Below, piece by piece: positions 50,810 through 61,355 of a stretch of DNA of 64,000 nucleotides. Position 1 is the stretch's first letter, and each line of letters begins with the position of its first letter. The position numbers and the translations under genes are program-made. Source of the DNA: Marmoricola sp. (lineage in GTDB: Bacteria; Actinomycetota; Actinomycetes; Propionibacteriales; Nocardioidaceae); contig JAOPYE010000040.1 in the NCBI GenBank assembly GCA_025964775.1, positions 62,001 through 126,000 on the forward strand, written 5' to 3'. Under the pieces are notes generated by a model that was not told where the DNA came from, did not search any database, and saw nothing but the letters and a program-made list of their open reading frames with translations.

Positions 50810-51841
50810 TCAGTCGAGCCGGATGACTGTTCGACCGATCGAGCGCCGGTGTTCGTGGTCGTCCAGCGCCCGAGCCGCTCCGTCGATGTCGGTGACCTGG
50901 CCGACGTGCGGGCGGATCGCTCCGGCGGCGACCAGGTCGAGCAGGGCGGTGTGCACCCTGTCGCCCTCGACCCGGGTGAACGGGTTGAAGCCGAAGCGGC
51001 GCAGACCGGGGTCGACCTCGGCGACCCACGCCCCCAGGACGCCGACGACCGAGAAGTTCCCGATGCTCGCCAGGCGCAGCGGGCGGCCGGTCATCCCGTT
51101 CTGGTCGTCATCGGTGAAGCCGACCGGCAGATAGCGCCCGCCCCGGGCGACGCACGTCCAGGACTTGCCGACGAAGTCGCCACCCGCCAGGTCGCAGATC
51201 ACGTCGGCGCCCACGTCATCGGTGGCCTGGAGCACGCTCTCGGCGAAGTCGGTCTGGGTGTGGTCGATGACGAGATCCGCACCCAGTGATCGACAGAGCT
51301 CGGCCTTCTCCGTCGAGCTCACCGTCGCGATCACCCGCGCGCCGGCGTTCGCACCGAGCTGGATGGCGGCTGTGCCCAGGCCGCTGGCGCCGGAATGGAC
51401 GAGCAGGGTCTCGCCGCGCTGCAGGTCCGCCCGGACGAAGAGTGCGAGATAGGTGGTGTGGAACGGGAGCAGGAAGGCAGCTGCCTCGATGTCGTCGAGC
51501 TGCTCGGGTGCCGCGAAGACGCCGGCGGCCGGTGCCGTCGTGTACTCCGCGATGCCGCCGAACGCGTCCTTGGAGACTCCGACGACCCGCTGCCCGATCC
51601 AGCCCTCGGCGCCTGCGCCGGCTGCCTCGACCACGCCGCAGACGTCCATGCCCAGGGTGAAGGGCGGTTCCTTCGGGACCGAGACGAGGCCGCCGCGGCA
51701 GCGCAGGATGTCGTTGAAGTTGAGGGCTGCGGCCGAGACCTTGATCAGCACCTCGTCGGCATCGGGTTCAGGTCGGTCGACGTCGTTCACCGACAGGACG
51801 TCGATCGGGTTGCCGTGGCGGTTGACCTGCAGCGCGCGCAT
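50810..51841 (-). CDS. Quinone-oxidoreductase-like zinc-free medium-chain dehydrogenase
   Basis: 343 aa from the ATG at 51841; the ORF-track start at 52141 runs into the divergent TetR gene. Medium-chain dehydrogenase fold: MRALQVNRHGNPIDVLSVNDV, AAALNFNDILRCRG, GMDVCGVVEAAGAG, LLVHSGASGLGTAAIQLGANAGARVIATVSS (NADPH motif), and DVGADVICDLAGGDFVGKSW. The catalytic and structural zinc cysteines of alcohol dehydrogenases are missing, as in QOR/CurA types. Divergent from a TetR gene with a perfect palindrome between them; probably a xenobiotic or enone reductase. Confidence 0.92.
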   Translation of the reverse strand: MRALQVNRHGNPIDVLSVNDVDRPEPDADEVLIKVSAAALNFNDILRCRGGLVSVPKEPPFTLGMDVCGVVEAAGAGAEGWIGQRVVGVSKDAFGGIAEYTTAPAAGVFAAPEQLDDIEAAAFLLPFHTTYLALFVRADLQRGETLLVHSGASGLGTAAIQLGANAGARVIATVSSTEKAELCRSLGADLVIDHTQTDFAESVLQATDDVGADVICDLAGGDFVGKSWTCVARGGRYLPVGFTDDDQNGMTGRPLRLASIGNFSVVGVLGAWVAEVDPGLRRFGFNPFTRVEGDRVHTALLDLVAAGAIRPHVGQVTDIDGAARALDDHEHRRSIGRTVIRLD

Positions 51842-51870
51842 CTGACCTCTTCGGGGGATGGACAAGAAAG

Positions 51871-51885
51871 TGATACTCAGTATCA
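51871..51885. promoter_or_regulatory. Perfect 7-1-7 palindrome TGATACTCAGTATCA (TetR operator)
   Basis: Lies in the 55-bp gap between the divergent oxidoreductase (start 51841) and TetR gene (start 51897), 11 bp from the TetR ATG. TGATACT-N-AGTATCA is a recurrent TetR-type operator form. Confidence 0.8.
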
Positions 51886-51896
51886 TTTTGCGAACC

Positions 51897-52493
51897 ATGC
51901 CAGTCAAGACGTCATCCGAAGCAGGGCTTCGCGAGCAGAAGCGATCGGCCACCCAACGGCGGATCGCCGATGCGGCCGCCCGGCTGGCTGTCGAGCAGGG
52001 CGTGGCCTCAACGTCGGTCGACGCGATTGCCGCAGCAGCCGGCGTCGGGCGGGCGACCTTCTTCCGGTACTTCGACTCCAAGGAGCTCGCGGTCGCCACC
52101 GGTTTCTCCGATGCCGGTGCCTGGATCCTGGCCGGAGTCATCGCGGACGTCGACCCGCGACTGGGGCCGCTCGAGGCGATCCGGGCGGCGTACGCGGTGC
52201 TCGGGGAGAATTTCGACAGCCAGCGCGAGATGTTCCTCGAGCAGGCCCGACTCAGCCGGTCGTCGGCGTCGATGTTCGCCTGGACCCTCTACCTGTACGG
52301 CGACTGGGAAGTCGCCATCGCGGAGGCCATCGCGCCGCGGTTCGTGGATCTCGCCGTTGACGATCCACGGCCCCGGATGCTCGGCGCCGTGACGATGGCC
52401 GCGGCTCGCCTCGCGTGCGACGTCTGGGTGGCCGATGACGGCCGCGGAGACCTGCCCGCGCTGATCCAGCAGCACCTGAGAGGAACGTCATGA
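51897..52493 (+). CDS. TetR-family regulator
   Basis: 198 aa from the ATG at 51897; the ORF-track start at 51858 would make the operator coding. HTH: RRIADAAARLAVEQGVASTSVDAIAAAAGVGRATFFRYFDSKELAV (recognition end ATFFRYFDSKEL). C-terminal domain resembles the TetR_C group with PRPRMLGAVTMAAARLACDVW. It overlaps the sulfotransferase ATG by 4 bp, so autoregulation through the TGATACT palindrome would also control that gene and the divergent reductase. Confidence 0.93.
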   Translation: MPVKTSSEAGLREQKRSATQRRIADAAARLAVEQGVASTSVDAIAAAAGVGRATFFRYFDSKELAVATGFSDAGAWILAGVIADVDPRLGPLEAIRAAYAVLGENFDSQREMFLEQARLSRSSASMFAWTLYLYGDWEVAIAEAIAPRFVDLAVDDPRPRMLGAVTMAAARLACDVWVADDGRGDLPALIQQHLRGTS

Positions 52494-53671
52494 CCGAGAG
52501 CACCGCACAACGCCGGGACCGACTCGCCGCCGCTGCCATCGAGGCAGCCGGAGCCGACGACTTCGGCGCCGACAGCTGGCAGGAGGGACTCGACCTCTTC
52601 CTCGAATCGCTGGCCGAGAGTGCCCAGCTCAACGAGATCGGCATCGGGGTCGCCGAGGACGGCGTGGTCGGCGACCTTGCCAACCGGCTGCGGATCGAGG
52701 CCTGGCGCAAGGCCCACCCCGCAGTCGCCGAGCAGGAGATCCGTCGTCCTATCGTCATCGTCGGACAGCCGCGGACCGGCACCACGATCCTGCTCGACCT
52801 GATGGCGCAGGACCCGGCGAACCGGGCGCCGCTGAGCTGGGAGGTCGAGCGGCCGGTGCCGGCACCCAGGACTGCGACCTACGGGACCGATCAGCGGATC
52901 GCGGAGGCGCAGGCCTCCTTCGACCTGGTCGATTTGTTCATCCCCGGTTTCGCGTCCTTCCACGAGCTCGGTGCACAGCTGGCCCAGGAGGACGTCCGGA
53001 TCTTCACCAGCGACTTCCGGTCGATGCAGCACTCGCTCCAGTTCAACGTGCCGCGCTACAACGACTGGCTCCTGCGCGAGGCCGACATGGCACCGGCGTA
53101 CGCGTGGCACCGGCGGTTCCTCCAGCACCTGCAGTCCGAGCACCACGCCGAGCGTTGGCTGCTCAAGTCCCCGGCCCACCTGTGGTGCCTGCCCGCCCTG
53201 GTAGCCGAGTACCCGGACGCCGTGGTCATCCAGAACCACCGCGACCCGCTCAAGGTGATCGCCTCGATCAGTGCGCTGGGAGCCAGCCTGCGCGAGATGA
53301 CCACCGACTCGTTCGAGGTGCGCGACCTGGCCGCCCAGTACGGCGAGGACATCCTGCTCGGACTGGACCGCGCGCTGGAGGCTCGTCGCAACGAGGTCTT
53401 CTCGCCGGGGCAGGTCATCGACATCCGCTACCAGGACATCCGCAGAGACCTTGTCGGTGCGGTGGCACGGATCTACGAGCAGATCGGCCTCGAGCTGAGC
53501 CCCGAGGCGGAGACGCGGATGCGCGACTTCCTGGCCCGCCATCCCGGGGACCAGGCAGGCAGCCTCAAGCGGTACTCGTTCGCCGAGACGGGCCTCGACG
53601 AGGGTGAGTTCCGGGAGCGGTCCCGGGCCTACCAGGAGTACTTCGACGTGGAGTCCGAAGAGCTGAACTGA
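52490..53671 (+). CDS. Sulfotransferase family protein
   Basis: 393 aa. VGQPRTGTTILLDLMAQD is the 5'-phosphosulfate loop of PAPS-dependent sulfotransferases; WLLKSPAHLWCLPALVAEYPDAVVIQNHRDPLKVIASISAL holds the 3'-phosphate Arg/Ser (HRDPLKVIAS); catalytic His candidates lie in the MQHSL/AWHRRF region. This is the actinobacterial branch expanded in mycobacteria and often linked to lipid or steroid metabolism. ATG overlaps the TetR stop. Substrate is unknown; co-regulation with the divergent enone reductase suggests a shared small-molecule target. Confidence 0.88.
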   Translation: MTESTAQRRDRLAAAAIEAAGADDFGADSWQEGLDLFLESLAESAQLNEIGIGVAEDGVVGDLANRLRIEAWRKAHPAVAEQEIRRPIVIVGQPRTGTTILLDLMAQDPANRAPLSWEVERPVPAPRTATYGTDQRIAEAQASFDLVDLFIPGFASFHELGAQLAQEDVRIFTSDFRSMQHSLQFNVPRYNDWLLREADMAPAYAWHRRFLQHLQSEHHAERWLLKSPAHLWCLPALVAEYPDAVVIQNHRDPLKVIASISALGASLREMTTDSFEVRDLAAQYGEDILLGLDRALEARRNEVFSPGQVIDIRYQDIRRDLVGAVARIYEQIGLELSPEAETRMRDFLARHPGDQAGSLKRYSFAETGLDEGEFRERSRAYQEYFDVESEELN

Positions 53672-53689
53672 TCCTGATCGACGACCGGG

Positions 53690-53950
53690 TCAGTGCGCGT
53701 GCGCGAGCCGGAATGCCCGCACCGAGCGGCTGCGCCGGCGCAGGGTACGGGCGCGTTGGAGCCGCCGTACGAGGGTCGGGTCGTGCTCGAGCGCGCCAGG
53801 CAGGTCGATGATGGCGTTGAGCTCGCGGTAGTAGGCCACCGGCGTCATGCCCAGGTGCTGCTCGATCTCGGCAGCCTTGCCTCCTGAGTACCGCCACCAC
53901 TGTCGCTCGAAGTCGAGGATCGCTCGCTGTTCGTCGCTGAGTACGGCCAT
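53690..53950 (-). CDS. DUF3263 family protein
   Basis: 86 aa. ILDFERQWWRYSGGKAAEIEQHLGMTPVAYYRELNAIIDLPGALEHDPTLVRRLQRART is the DUF3263 signature (parts: FERQWWRYSG, YYRELNAIID, DPTLVRRLQR): a small helix-turn-helix-like protein conserved across actinobacteria, of unknown function. The basic C-terminus (RRRSRSVRAFRLAH) would suit nucleic-acid binding. In many genomes it sits near cell-envelope regulator genes; here it precedes the glutamine synthetase on the other strand. Confidence 0.92.
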   Translation of the reverse strand: MAVLSDEQRAILDFERQWWRYSGGKAAEIEQHLGMTPVAYYRELNAIIDLPGALEHDPTLVRRLQRARTLRRRSRSVRAFRLAHAH

Positions 53951-54088
53951 GGCAAGAGCCTGCCATGCCGCCCGCGGCCATCGGGTTTCGGGTCTTTGAA
54001 CAGGTTGTTACATCGCGCGCACGACCCGGGGAGTGTCCCGCGGGTGTTCCGGGAGTGTCGGCGTAGTCACAGGAGATCTTCAGCCAAC

Positions 54089-54126
54089 TTCACGGGCCCG
54101 AAACATTCCCGAGACGATCAGGGAAT
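54089..54126 (+). promoter_or_regulatory. GlnR-like box upstream of the glutamine synthetase
   Basis: TTCAC-n6-GAAAC-n6-GAGAC-n6-GGAAT follows the spacing of the actinobacterial GlnR site (gTnAC-n6-GaAAc-n6-gTnAC-n6-GaAAc). The a-site matches 9 of 10 informative positions, the b-site is weaker. Located 72-109 bp before the start codon. Confidence 0.55.
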
Positions 54127-54137
54127 CCTGCGCACCT

Positions 54138-54176
54138 AGGTTTGATCGAGCGCCGCCCTTGGCGCCGGTCAAACCT
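54138..54176 (+). promoter_or_regulatory. Leader hairpin before the glutamine synthetase
   Basis: AGGTTTGA pairs with TCAAACCT (8 bp) and GCGCC with GGCGC inside it; the structure ends 21 nt before the start codon. It is flanked by two CACCTAGG direct repeats (54134 and 54182 region). No U-tract follows, so it is a leader structure or operator, not a terminator. Confidence 0.6.
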
Positions 54177-54197
54177 GAATTCACCTAGGGGTGCTCC

Positions 54198-56372
<2,175 letters not shown>

Positions 56373-56410
56373 TCAAGGACGTTGGTGGGGTCCGGGCGTA
56401 GCGTTCTCTC

Positions 56411-57274
56411 ATGCGCCTCGGACTCCACCTCGTCAACTTCGACGTGCCCGGAGGGCCTGCAGCTCTCGGGCCGATGATCTCCTCGGTCGGTGCTGCGGTC
56501 GAGGACGCCGGTTTCGACAACCTCTCGGTGATGGACCACTACCTCCAGCTGGAGTTCATGGGGCCGGCGACGAGCCCGATGCTCGAGGGCTACACGACCC
56601 TCGGTTTCCTCGCTGGGCACACCGCATCGGTCGAGCTGCAGCTCCTCGTCACCGGGATCACCTACCGCCACCCCGGACTGCTCGCGAAAGTCGTCTCCAC
56701 CCTCGACGTGCTCTCCGGCGGCCGGGCCGTGCTGGGGATCGGCGCGGCCTGGTACGAGCGTGAGCACCGTGCCCTCGGCGTGGAGTACCCACCGCTGGCC
56801 GAACGGTTCGAACGGCTCGAGGAGACGCTGCAGATCCTCCGGCAGATGTGGTCGTCCGACGACGGCCCGTACGCCGGCGAGCACTACCAGCTCGCCGAGA
56901 CGATCTGCGCGCCGCAGCCGCTGCGCCCGGTGCCCGTGATGATCGGTGGGTCGGGGGAGCGCAAGACGCTGCGCCTGGTCGCCCAGTACGCCGACGCCTG
57001 CAACCTCTTCGCCAGTGCGGAGGCCGGACCGGCAGCGATCAAGGACAAGCTCGATGTCCTGGCCGCGCACTGCGCCGACGTCGGCCGGTCCTACGACGAG
57101 ATCAGCAAGACGATCCTGTGGACCGGCGACTGCGACCCGGCGGGGTTCGCCGAGCAGATGAAGCCGTACGCCGACCTCGGCGTGACCGAGGTCCACGTCA
57201 TGCACCTCGGCGGCGAGCCCGTCTCGCTCGTACAAGCACTGGCGCCGCAGGTCGCGGCGCTGCACGCGCTCTAG
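56411..57274 (+). CDS. LLM-class F420-dependent oxidoreductase
   Basis: 287 aa TIM barrel of the luciferase-like monooxygenase family. MRLGLHLVNFDVPGGP, LSVMDHYLQLEFMG, LGFLAGHTASVELQLLVTGITYRHPGLLAKVVSTLDVLSGGRAVLGIGAAWYEREHRALGVEYPP (parts shown: HPGLLAK, GIGAAWYEREH), and VPVMIGGSGERKTLRLVAQYADACNLF are the F420/FMN-binding marks of the F420-type group. Substrate unknown. The TAG stop overlaps the convergent MprF-like stop within CTAG. It implies the host makes coenzyme F420. Confidence 0.9.
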   Translation: MRLGLHLVNFDVPGGPAALGPMISSVGAAVEDAGFDNLSVMDHYLQLEFMGPATSPMLEGYTTLGFLAGHTASVELQLLVTGITYRHPGLLAKVVSTLDVLSGGRAVLGIGAAWYEREHRALGVEYPPLAERFERLEETLQILRQMWSSDDGPYAGEHYQLAETICAPQPLRPVPVMIGGSGERKTLRLVAQYADACNLFASAEAGPAAIKDKLDVLAAHCADVGRSYDEISKTILWTGDCDPAGFAEQMKPYADLGVTEVHVMHLGGEPVSLVQALAPQVAALHAL

Positions 57275-59076
57275 TGCTGGGCCGAGGGCTGCTCGTCCGT
57301 GGTCGTCCGTTCTTCGCCGACGACGGCCTCGGACGCGGCGAGCCCGTCGTCCACGGCAGGGATCTCCTCGACAGCGCCGGCACGTGACGGCTTGCGGGAG
57401 AGCCGTCGGTACCAGTGCGGCGCGAGGACGAGGGCCTCGGCGCGAAGCACGGCCGTGGCGACGCGAGGAAGGTCGGTCACGTCGCCGTACACGAGATAAC
57501 GCGGGACCCACTCCGGTCGGTACTTCACGTTCGACCGGTACAGCGCCTCGATCTGGGCGAAGCGGGACGCCCACATCAGGATGGCGCGCCAGGCGCGCAG
57601 CATCGGACCGGCACCGAGACGCTCGCCGCGGGCGAAGACGCTGCGGAACGCGGAGAAGTTGAGGGAGACCTTGGTGATCCCGATGGTCTCGGCCTCCGCC
57701 ATGAGGGTGGAGACCATCAGCTCGATGATGCCGTTGACTGCTTCTGGCTGGCGGCGCATCAGGTCCAGCGACAGCCCGTCGTCACCCCACGGCACGAACG
57801 AGAGGAAGCCGGCGACCGCTCCGGATCCGTCGTGGGCGATGACCACCGTGCCGGCGTCGTCACGCGCCTGACCGAACCGGCCGAGCGCCATCGCGAAGCC
57901 GCGCTCGATGGAGCCGTCGCGCCAGTCGATCGCCCGGGCTCGCAGCTCGTCCTTCTCCTCCAGCGACAGGTCGGCGACCCGGTGGACCGACACGGTCAGG
58001 CCGGCGCGCTGCGCTCGTGCGATCGCCTGCCGGACGATGCGCATCGGCCGGCCCTCGAGCGTGAACTCCTCGACGCGCAGGATGGCCTCGTCGCCGACCT
58101 CGAGCACTTCCAGGCCGGCCTGGTGGTAGACCTGTGCGCTGCGCTCGCTGGAACCCAGGTTCGCCGGCGCCCAGCCGAAGTGCCGTGCCTCGTCCAGCCA
58201 GGCCGCGATCGCCTGGGGCCAGTCGTCGGGATGACCCAACGGGTCCCCGGCCGAGAACGAGACGCCTCCGATGACGCGGTAGGAGACGGCCGAGCGGCGG
58301 GTCGGGCTGAACACGATCGAGCGATCATCGCGCGTCGCGAAGTAGCCGAGCGAGTCGACCCAGCCCCATTCGGCGAGCAGGCGTCGGAGCTCGGCGTCCT
58401 CCTCGCTGGTCAGCCGGTGCGGGCCACCCGGGGGGACCAGCGCGTTCACCATCGCAAGCACGATGACGGTGGCGCCGAGGATCGCGAGGCCGACCGTGAC
58501 GATCGCCTCCGAACGAGTGGACGTGAAGCCGACCGGTCCCGGGATGCCGAGCAGGCCGAGGGCGGCCTGCGCGAGCCGGTCGCCGCCGCTGGTCCCCGGC
58601 ACCTGGCCCCTGTCGCGGACCGTGAGCCAGATCCAGCCCAGGGCGGTACCGATGAGGGGTCCCAGGACGACGATGCCCAGCACCTGCCGCAGCGATCTGG
58701 GATCAGGCCGGGCGGTGAAATTCTTGCGCGATGCCACCAGCAGGATGATCAGCAGGAAGCAGAGGAACGCCTGCTCGGCCTGGAGGTCACGGAGCAGGTG
58801 GATCGCGAGGGCCAGCGAGGTGAGCAGCAGCGCCACCGACCAGGCTCGGGCCTTCCCCCGGCGCAGGCCGCGGGAGAGCACCAGCAGCACCACTCCGATC
58901 GCGGCACCGCCGGTGGTCGCCGCGGCCGGGAAGGCGTCGGGCACGATCTCCTCGATCACCCCGGTACGTGCAGCGATGTCCGGCAGGTAGGCGCTCAGCA
59001 GGCTCACCAGACCGACGACGAACACGATCCGGCTGACCCAGAGCGGCGATCGCAGAGAGGAGAACCAGCTACTCAC
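57271..59076 (-). CDS. MprF-like DUF2156 protein (lysyl-phosphatidylglycerol synthase C-terminal domain)
   Basis: 601 aa. N-terminal half has about six hydrophobic segments (residues 12-32, 50-70, 77-95, 98-110, 130-150 and 195-215), fewer than the 14 of complete MprF. From about residue 225 comes the tandem GNAT-fold DUF2156 synthase domain: YFATRDDRSIVFSPTRRSAVSYRVIGGVSFSAGDPLG, VVIAHDGSGAVAGFLSFVPWGDDGLSLDLMRRQPEAVNGIIELMV, and SLNFSAFRSVFARGERLGAGP, all typical. The domain moves an amino acid from aminoacyl-tRNA to a lipid. It may modify envelope charge. Confidence 0.85.
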   Translation of the reverse strand: MSSWFSSLRSPLWVSRIVFVVGLVSLLSAYLPDIAARTGVIEEIVPDAFPAAATTGGAAIGVVLLVLSRGLRRGKARAWSVALLLTSLALAIHLLRDLQAEQAFLCFLLIILLVASRKNFTARPDPRSLRQVLGIVVLGPLIGTALGWIWLTVRDRGQVPGTSGGDRLAQAALGLLGIPGPVGFTSTRSEAIVTVGLAILGATVIVLAMVNALVPPGGPHRLTSEEDAELRRLLAEWGWVDSLGYFATRDDRSIVFSPTRRSAVSYRVIGGVSFSAGDPLGHPDDWPQAIAAWLDEARHFGWAPANLGSSERSAQVYHQAGLEVLEVGDEAILRVEEFTLEGRPMRIVRQAIARAQRAGLTVSVHRVADLSLEEKDELRARAIDWRDGSIERGFAMALGRFGQARDDAGTVVIAHDGSGAVAGFLSFVPWGDDGLSLDLMRRQPEAVNGIIELMVSTLMAEAETIGITKVSLNFSAFRSVFARGERLGAGPMLRAWRAILMWASRFAQIEALYRSNVKYRPEWVPRYLVYGDVTDLPRVATAVLRAEALVLAPHWYRRLSRKPSRAGAVEEIPAVDDGLAASEAVVGEERTTTDEQPSAQH

Positions 59077-59172
59077 CCGCCGAGGCTACGCCTCACGTGA
59101 GCGCCAGCCGAGCTCAAATCCCGACATGTGTCCCACGAGACAACAATCCTCGTAGGTCCGGGTGCGCGCCTG

Positions 59173-59745
59173 TCAGGTCGGTTTCAGACCCGCCAGCAGG
59201 ATCTCCAGGTGGCGTCGCCAACCCGGTTCCGGCAGGGCGTGCATGAAGTACATCGTCGCCGTGGTGCCGCACATCATCATCCCGTAGTCCTCGACGCGCA
59301 GATCGGCGCGGACAGCTCCGGCAGCCTGGGCGCGTTCGAGGAGGCGGCCGAGGATGGCGTTCAGGGCGGCCTTGTCCTCCTCGATCCCGTCCCAGCTGAA
59401 GCTGTCGATGTTCATCATCGCCAGCTGGAACGCGGCGTCACCGACGACCGACTCGGCCTGCCGGCGCATCGACGTGGCCAGCGCGTCGTACGGGTCGCTG
59501 ATCTCTTCGCACTCGGCGGCGATCACCGCGAACTCCTGGAACCGCTTGCGGACCAGCGCTGTGAGCAACGCTTCCTTGGTGGGGAAGCGCCGGTACAGCG
59601 TGCCGATCCCGACGCCCGCGTGAGCAGCGATGTCTTCCATCTGTGCTCGGGTCCCGCGCTCGGCAAACAGCACCTGGGCCGATGTCGTGATGCGCTCGAG
59701 GTTGCGTTGCGCGTCGGCACGCAGGGGACGCTGATCGGTAGTCAC
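59173..59745 (-). CDS. TetR-family regulator of the DHA2 exporter
   Basis: 190 aa. HTH: RITTSAQVLFAERGTRAQMEDIAAHAGVGIGTLYRRFPTKEALLTAL (recognition end GTLYRRFPTKEAL). C-terminal domain has the MCGTTATMYFMHALPEPGWRRHLEILLAGL end of a common actinobacterial TetR subgroup. Divergent from the MFS gene with a 143-bp gap holding two TGGAA...TTCC palindromes. Arrangement and operators make it the likely drug- or metabolite-sensing repressor of the pump. Confidence 0.93.
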   Translation of the reverse strand: MTTDQRPLRADAQRNLERITTSAQVLFAERGTRAQMEDIAAHAGVGIGTLYRRFPTKEALLTALVRKRFQEFAVIAAECEEISDPYDALATSMRRQAESVVGDAAFQLAMMNIDSFSWDGIEEDKAALNAILGRLLERAQAAGAVRADLRVEDYGMMMCGTTATMYFMHALPEPGWRRHLEILLAGLKPT

Positions 59746-59815
59746 GGCCGGCCTTTCTTGTCGGTGCTGGGTGCTAGCGGTATCCGGAATCTTACCTCCG
59801 TATTCGGTTGACAGG

Positions 59816-59865
59816 TGGAATCGACGTTCCGTATCGTCATAACCGGAAGTGGAACTACGGTTCCA
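59816..59865. promoter_or_regulatory. Two TGGAA-type palindromes between TetR and DHA2 pump
   Basis: TGGAACTACGGTTCCA (59850-59865) is a perfect 6-4-6 inverted repeat; TGGAATCGACGTTCCG (59816-59831) is a degenerate copy 34 bp upstream. Both lie just before the exporter start at 59889, after its probable -10 (CGTATCGTCAT region not resolved). Confidence 0.7.
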
Positions 59866-59888
59866 TATACAGTCTTTCAGGAGCTCCC

Positions 59889-61355
59889 ATGTCTCAGCCC
59901 GACCTCAGCACCTCCCGTGCGCGGAACCTCGCCCTCGCGCTCCTGGCCATGACCCAGTTCGTCGTGGTCATCGATGCCTCGATCGTTAACGTCGCGCTTC
60001 CGTCGATCGGCAAGGCACTCAATTTCTCCCAGGCCGACCTGTCATGGGTGGTCAACTCCTACACCCTGACCTTCGGCGGGTTCCTCCTCCTCGGCGGTCG
60101 CCTGGCCGACTACCTCGGCCGTCGCCGGGTGTTCATGATCGGCATGGCGCTGTTCGCCCTGGCGTCGCTGGCCGGCGGGTTCGCTCAGAACGAGACGTGG
60201 CTGATCACCGCCCGCGCGATCCAGGGCCTCGGTGCCGCGATCGCGTCACCCGCAGCGCTCTCGATCATCACCACTACGTTCCCCGAAGGCCAGGAACGCA
60301 ACAAGGCACTCGGCATCTGGGGCGCGGTCGCCGGAGCAGGGGGCGCCGCCGGCGTTCTCCTCGGTGGCGTGCTCACCCAGTGGGCAGGGTGGGAATGGGT
60401 GCTGTTCGTCAACGTTCCGATCGGCGCCTTCATCGTCTGGCAGGCGCCGAAGCGCCTCGCGGAGTCGACCTCGGACGAGGAGACCGACCGGACCCTCGAC
60501 CTGCCGGGTGCCGTCACCGTGTCCGCCGGCCTGGCCCTCGCCGTCTACGCGATGGTCGAGGCGACCAAGGTCGGCTGGTCCTCGGCCCAGACGATTTGGA
60601 GCCTCGCGGGCGCGGTCGCGCTCCTGACGGCGTTCGTGGTGATCGAGCTGCGGACGAAGAAGCCGTTGATCCCGTTCTCCATCTTCCGGCTGCGCACCCT
60701 GAGGGGCGCCAACATCGTCGGCGTACTGATCGGGATGTCGCTGTTCTCGATGTTCTTCATGATCACGCTGTACCTCCAGCAGGTGCTCGGCGACGACGCC
60801 CTGGAAGCCGGGGTGTCGTACCTGCCGTTGGCCATCGCGATCATCCTCAGTGCCGGCGTCTCCAGCGCCCTGGTGACGCGGCTCGGGTTCAAGAACGTGC
60901 TGATCACCGGCATGCTCTTCGTCGCGGCCGGCCTCATCTGGTTCGCCCAGATCCAGCCCGACGGCTCGTACGCCGGTGGTGTCCTCGGCCCCTCGATCCT
61001 GGCAGGCATAGGCCTCGGAGCCTCGTTCGTGCCGGTCACGATCGCAGCGGTCACCGGCACCCAGCCCCATGAAGCCGGGCTGGCTTCTGGCCTCATCAAC
61101 ACCACCCAACAGGTCGGCGGTGCCCTCGGGCTGGCGATCCTCGCCTCGATCGCGAACTCCTCGACGAGTGCGGCGTTCAAGACCGGTGCCGACAAGGCGA
61201 CCGCACTCACCCACGGGTTCGCCGACGCCTTCACGGTCGGGGCGTACTTCGCTGTTGCCGGTGCGGTCCTGGCGGCCTTCCTGATCTCCAGCCGGGACAG
61301 CCGCACTCACTCCGAGGCGGCCCGGAGCGGTGAGGTCGTGCCGGTCGCGGCCTGA
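59889..61355 (+). CDS. MFS transporter, DHA2 family (14-TM drug/H+ antiporter)
   Basis: 488 aa from the ATG at 59889 (AGGAG upstream); the ORF-track start at 59808 includes the operator. 14 predicted membrane segments. DHA2 motifs: MTQFVVVIDASIVNVALPSIGKAL (motif D1), GGRLADYLGRRRVFMIGM (motif A), ARAIQGLGAAIASPAALSI (motif B), and GAVAGAGGAAGVLLGGVLTQWAGWEWVLFVNVPIG (motif C: parts GVLLGGVLTQW). Likely exports a drug or endogenous toxic metabolite. Its 3' end overlaps the convergent MFS gene by 49 bp. Confidence 0.93.
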   Translation: MSQPDLSTSRARNLALALLAMTQFVVVIDASIVNVALPSIGKALNFSQADLSWVVNSYTLTFGGFLLLGGRLADYLGRRRVFMIGMALFALASLAGGFAQNETWLITARAIQGLGAAIASPAALSIITTTFPEGQERNKALGIWGAVAGAGGAAGVLLGGVLTQWAGWEWVLFVNVPIGAFIVWQAPKRLAESTSDEETDRTLDLPGAVTVSAGLALAVYAMVEATKVGWSSAQTIWSLAGAVALLTAFVVIELRTKKPLIPFSIFRLRTLRGANIVGVLIGMSLFSMFFMITLYLQQVLGDDALEAGVSYLPLAIAIILSAGVSSALVTRLGFKNVLITGMLFVAAGLIWFAQIQPDGSYAGGVLGPSILAGIGLGASFVPVTIAAVTGTQPHEAGLASGLINTTQQVGGALGLAILASIANSSTSAAFKTGADKATALTHGFADAFTVGAYFAVAGAVLAAFLISSRDSRTHSEAARSGEVVPVAA

